Source: an uncultured Helicobacter sp.
GTDB taxonomy: Bacteria; Campylobacterota; Campylobacteria; Campylobacterales; Helicobacteraceae
Direction of reading: 5' to 3'
Assembly (NCBI RefSeq): GCF_937893305.1
Contig: NZ_CALBGN010000001.1
Location: forward strand, 62,001 to 126,000
DNA: 64,000 bases
Part shown: piece by piece, positions 61,824 through 64,000 of the stretch
Position numbering within the stretch: position 1 is the first letter of the stretch
Layout: each line of letters begins with the position of its first letter
Program-made: the position numbers and the translations under genes
Notes under the pieces: generated by a model
Told to the model about the DNA's origin: nothing
What the model saw: the letters and a program-made list of their open reading frames with translations, nothing else
Databases searched by the model: none

Positions 61824-62712
61824 AGCAAAGGCTGGAGGAATAGCAGCAAATAGTGTTTTTAGAGCGGATTTTATTTATCAAAATTTAATGATAGAGTGCA
61901 ATGTGGTTCATAACGCTTATCTTAATGGGATTAAAAAGCTTATTTTTATAGCTTCAACAGCTATTTATCCAAAAAATTCTATTTTGCCTACTGATGAAAA
62001 TCAAATGCTGCAAGGCGATTTGGAATATTCTAATAAACCATATGCTGTTGCTAAAATTGCAGGGCTTATGATGTGTGAGAGTTACAATCTTCAGTATGGA
62101 ACTAATTTTATTGGAGTGGCTCCGACTAATCTTTATGGAAATAATGATAATTTTGATCTCGAGAATTCCCATGTTTTACCAGCTGTTTTGCGCAAAATGC
62201 ATTTAGCAAAGCTTTTAAAGGAAGGTAGAAGTAATGAAGTTTTAGCTGATTTAAAGATGTCTGATTTTAAGAAAGCAAAAGATTATCTTGCTAGTTTTGG
62301 AGTGTCTGAAAATACAGTTGAGATTTGGGGGAGCGGAAAACCTACCAGAGAGTTTGTTCATAGTAAAGATTTGGCTGGAGCTTGTTTGCACATAATGAAA
62401 AATATTGATTTTAGGGATTTGTGCAAAGGTGAAACAATGCCACAAAATACACATATTAATATTTCCCCCAATGTAAATATTAGCATTAAAAATATTGCGG
62501 AGTTAATTAAGGAAATTGTTGGCTTTCAAGGAAGACTTGTTTTTAATACCGAGCGTCCTGATGGAGCAATGCAGAAGCTAACTTCAGGATTAAAACTTGA
62601 AAGTTTAGGCTGGAAACACAAAATTAATTTAGAACAAGGAATTAAAATGATGTATCAATGGTATTTAACACAAGGATTAGAGTCAAGTAGGCGGGGGGGG
62701 GGGCAAATCTAG
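61633..62712 (+). CDS. GDP-fucose synthase (Fcl)-like C4 reductase, copy A
   Basis: A 359-residue extended SDR related to GDP-L-fucose synthase. Motifs: YVAGHRGLVGSAILQEL (NADP loop), STAIYPKNS and KPYAVAKIAG (Y-x3-K), then APTNLYGNNDNF and NSHVLPAVLRKMH with the catalytic His. The catalytic Cys of the E. coli enzyme (SSCIYP) is Ala here (STAIYP), which would favour reduction without epimerisation, fitting a separate epimerase upstream. The start is GTG 61633, directly after the epimerase stop, with AAAGGA at 61621-61626. It ends in the G11 tract as R-G3-Q-I; G12 would add a 24-residue tail. Confidence 0.8.
   Translation: MQKDSKIYVAGHRGLVGSAILQELQKQGYTNLVYKTHKELDLINQKAVQEFFAKEKPEYVFFCAAKAGGIAANSVFRADFIYQNLMIECNVVHNAYLNGIKKLIFIASTAIYPKNSILPTDENQMLQGDLEYSNKPYAVAKIAGLMMCESYNLQYGTNFIGVAPTNLYGNNDNFDLENSHVLPAVLRKMHLAKLLKEGRSNEVLADLKMSDFKKAKDYLASFGVSENTVEIWGSGKPTREFVHSKDLAGACLHIMKNIDFRDLCKGETMPQNTHINISPNVNISIKNIAELIKEIVGFQGRLVFNTERPDGAMQKLTSGLKLESLGWKHKINLEQGIKMMYQWYLTQGLESSRRGGGQI
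62693..62703 (+). repeat. Poly-G tract G11 at the 3' end of reductase A
   Basis: Eleven consecutive G, preceded by C in the first codon position, the same register as the first tract. G11 ends in Q-I-stop (62710-62712). G10 gives K-S-S-C-L-stop. G12 gives a 24-residue tail with TAA at 62775-62777, 10 bases before the next ATG. The 20 bases after the tract are identical to those after the first tract. Confidence 0.9.
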
Positions 62713-62777
62713 TTGCCTTTAGTGATGTTAGTGATTTTGGAACTACTTTTCTTTCTTATACAACAAAAGCTGCATAA
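62704..62777 (+). other. Alternative-frame C-terminal tail (24 codons) after the second tract
   Basis: With G12 the reductase frame reads ANLVAFSDVS and on to FLSYTTKAA-stop. It begins and ends like the tail after the first tract but has a different, shorter middle. Its stop lies 10 bases before epimerase B. In the assembled state (G11) it is not made. Whether the tail has a function in the protein or only serves coupling is open. Confidence 0.6.
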
Positions 62778-62885
62778 GGGGGAGAGTATGGCAATAGAAT
62801 TTGATATTAAGGAATCTAAAAAACTAAAAGGTGTTTATATTATTACTCCTAATAAATTTCAAGATTTAAGGGGAGAGATTTGGAC
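62750..62885 (+). repeat. Repeat J1, copy 2 (start of epimerase B)
   Basis: 136-base near-identical match to 61037-61172, one mismatch. It carries the shared GGGGGAG ribosome site and the first 32 codons of epimerase B. Confidence 0.9.
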
Positions 62886-63348
62886 AAGTTATTCTAGGGA
62901 ATTTTTAAAGGCTTTATTGCCAAATGATTTAGAGTTTGTTCTTGATAAATTCACTTTATCTAAACCAAATGTATTGCGTGGAATCCACGGAGATGTCAAA
63001 ACCTATAAACTTGTAACTTGTATAACTGGTGAGATTTATCAAGTTGTCGTGGATTGCAGAAAAGATTCTCCAACATATCTCCAATGGGAGAAATTTATTA
63101 TTAGTTCTGATAATCAAAAATTAATCTTAATTCCTCCATGTTTTGGAAATGCGCAATATGTTAGTTCAAAATGTGATTCTATGTATTATTATAAACTGGC
63201 TTATAAAGGTGAATATGTTGATGCTAATGATCAATTCACTTTTGCTTGGAATGATCCACGCATAGGAATTGATTGGGGGGTTGAAAATCCTATTTTATCA
63301 AATAGAGATATTGAAGCTATGACACAAGACCATACAAAAGGATTTTAA
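62788..63348 (+). CDS. RmlC-like NDP-sugar epimerase, copy B
   Basis: A 186-residue paralogue of epimerase A. The first 32 and last 50 residues are nearly identical to copy A, whereas the middle differs (for example SREFLKALLPNDLEFVLDK). The RGIHGD motif remains, but GFGNAH of copy A reads CFGNAQ here, so the second His is lost. That suggests a different stereochemical outcome or substrate. The ATG at 62788 is supported by the same GGGGGAG site as copy A. An in-frame extension back to 62713 starts immediately after the reductase stop and lacks a ribosome site. Confidence 0.8.
   Translation: MAIEFDIKESKKLKGVYIITPNKFQDLRGEIWTSYSREFLKALLPNDLEFVLDKFTLSKPNVLRGIHGDVKTYKLVTCITGEIYQVVVDCRKDSPTYLQWEKFIISSDNQKLILIPPCFGNAQYVSSKCDSMYYYKLAYKGEYVDANDQFTFAWNDPRIGIDWGVENPILSNRDIEAMTQDHTKGF
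63027..63097 (+). repeat. Repeat J2, copy 2 (inside epimerase B)
   Basis: 71-base counterpart of 61314-61384 with one mismatch, inside the diverged core of epimerase B. Confidence 0.85.
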
Positions 63349-63539
63349 GTGCAAAAAGATTCTAAAATTTATGTAGCAGGACATAGAGGGCTTGTAGGGA
63401 GTGCAATTTTACAAGAACTTCAAAAGCAAGGTTATACAAATCTTGTTTATAAAACACATAAAGAACTTGATTTAATCAATCAAAAAGCAGTGCAAGAGTT
63501 TTTTGCAAAAGAAAAACCGGAGTATGTGTTTTTTTGTGC
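63199..63539 (+). repeat. Repeat J3, copy 2 (epimerase B 3' end to reductase B 5' end)
   Basis: 341 bases identical to 61483-61823. After 63539 the reductase B sequence diverges from copy A at once. Confidence 0.92.
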
Positions 63540-64000
63540 GGCTTTTGTGGGAGGTTTCATTAAGCAAAGAAAGTATCCTGCTGAATTTTTATATAACAAT
63601 TTGATGATGCAAAATAATGTAATTTATTGTGCAGCTGAATTTAACATTAAAAAGTTGGTTTATCTTGCTTCTGCGTGTGTTTATCCTAAGGATGCTCCTT
63701 TGCCATTGGAAGAAAAATATATGTTAAGTGGATCTTTTCAGCCCAACAATGAAAGCTATGCAATTAGTAAAGTGTCTGGAATTAAATTGTGTGAATATTT
63801 AAACTTGGAGAGAGGAACAAATTTTTTATGTGTTGCTCCAACCAGCATTTATGGCGAGAATGATAATTTTGATATAGAAGACTCTCATGTGCAGGCAGGA
63901 ATTTTTAGGAAAATTTTCTTAGCAAAATGCTTAAATGAAAATAATTTTGAAGTGTTATGTAGTGATTTAAAACTTAATCAGCAAGAAGCAATCGAATTTT
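63349..64000 (+). CDS. Fcl-like C4 reductase, copy B, 3' end beyond the window
   Basis: 217 codons of a second extended SDR, open to the window edge. The first 63 residues equal copy A. After that it diverges: CAAFVGGFIKQRKYPAEF, LASACVYPKDAPLP, NESYAISKVSG (Y-x3-K) and APTSIYGENDNF. It keeps the catalytic Cys (ASACVYP) that copy A lacks, and the His in EDSHVQAG. It starts with GTG 63349, directly after the epimerase stop. The rest, and perhaps a third poly-G tract, would lie downstream of the window. Confidence 0.8.
   Translation, partial: MQKDSKIYVAGHRGLVGSAILQELQKQGYTNLVYKTHKELDLINQKAVQEFFAKEKPEYVFFCAAFVGGFIKQRKYPAEFLYNNLMMQNNVIYCAAEFNIKKLVYLASACVYPKDAPLPLEEKYMLSGSFQPNNESYAISKVSGIKLCEYLNLERGTNFLCVAPTSIYGENDNFDIEDSHVQAGIFRKIFLAKCLNENNFEVLCSDLKLNQQEAIEF

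Noticed and set aside
62713..62787. In-frame N-terminal extension of epimerase B (hydrophobic MPLVMLVILELLF)
   Set aside because: It begins immediately after the reductase A stop with a TTG and no ribosome site. ATG 62788 has the same GGGGGAG site as copy A, and copy A lacks such an extension.
60888..63539. Repeated blocks as CRISPR or insertion sequence
   Set aside because: Blocks are of unequal length, lie within coding sequence and have no terminal inverted repeats, spacer periodicity or transposase.

Overview
This window looks like a chromosomal segment of a low-GC Campylobacterota bacterium, most probably a Helicobacter (enterohepatic type), with Campylobacter the main alternative. The clues are AT-rich coding, dense overlapping genes, the order pyrD / M16 protease / dapA / FabL-like SDR and nadE next to lpxK, a CheX-domain protein, a kps capsule locus preceded by a cytochrome P450 gene, and poly-G contingency tracts. 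The species cannot be named from sequence alone.

Region 1 (1-16.1 kb) is housekeeping and transport: the end of miaA, a glycosyltransferase, ruvX, a CheX-domain protein, an OmpA-like porin, nadE, a DegT-fold protein without its catalytic lysine, lpxK, argD, ppc, a TcyP-like cystine symporter, a type II restriction-modification pair and an NhaC-type antiporter. Region 2 (16.1-28.6 kb) supports selenium and molybdenum enzymes. An apparent selA-selB-(degenerate NifS-like)-moeA operon lies near modE-modA-TOBE-modB-modC, whose promoter overlaps a ModE-like inverted repeat. Together they fit biogenesis of a Mo- and Sec-dependent enzyme such as formate dehydrogenase, which is not itself in the window. 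uspA and leuDB lie between them. Region 3 (28.7-44.1 kb) holds a chemoreceptor, pyrD, an M16 peptidase, dapA, a FabL-like reductase, pgsA, rseP and yggS. A complete tryptophan set follows, split into divergent arms: trpBA on the minus strand and trpE-(trpG-D fusion)-(trpC-F fusion) on the plus strand.

Region 4 (44.2-64 kb) is a surface-polysaccharide locus. It starts with a membrane protein, a P450 and a small membrane protein, then kpsM, kpsT, kpsE and kpsD (ABC export). Next come a CDP-ribitol synthase fusion and three CDP-polyol phosphotransferase-like proteins, implying a polyol-phosphate (teichoic-acid-like) capsule. A multidomain fucosyltransferase-like protein follows. The last part is a sugar-modification module: an FAD oxidoreductase fused to a ColD/RfbH-like 3-dehydratase, then two tandem copies of [poly-G tract / RmlC-like epimerase / Fcl-like reductase].

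The most notable structure is this tandem module. The two copies share near-identical joints, including 341 identical bases across the epimerase-reductase junction, but have strongly diverged gene cores. Each copy is preceded by a poly-G tract (G13 and G11) at the 3' end of the upstream gene. At both tracts a length of G12 would instead give a long C-terminal tail whose stop codon lies 10 bases before the next start codon. This suggests a slipped-strand switch of translational coupling combined with recombinational exchange of sugar-enzyme cores. The second reductase runs off the end of the window, so the array may continue.

No tRNA, rRNA, CRISPR array or insertion sequence was seen. No gene-free stretch exceeds 300 bases.
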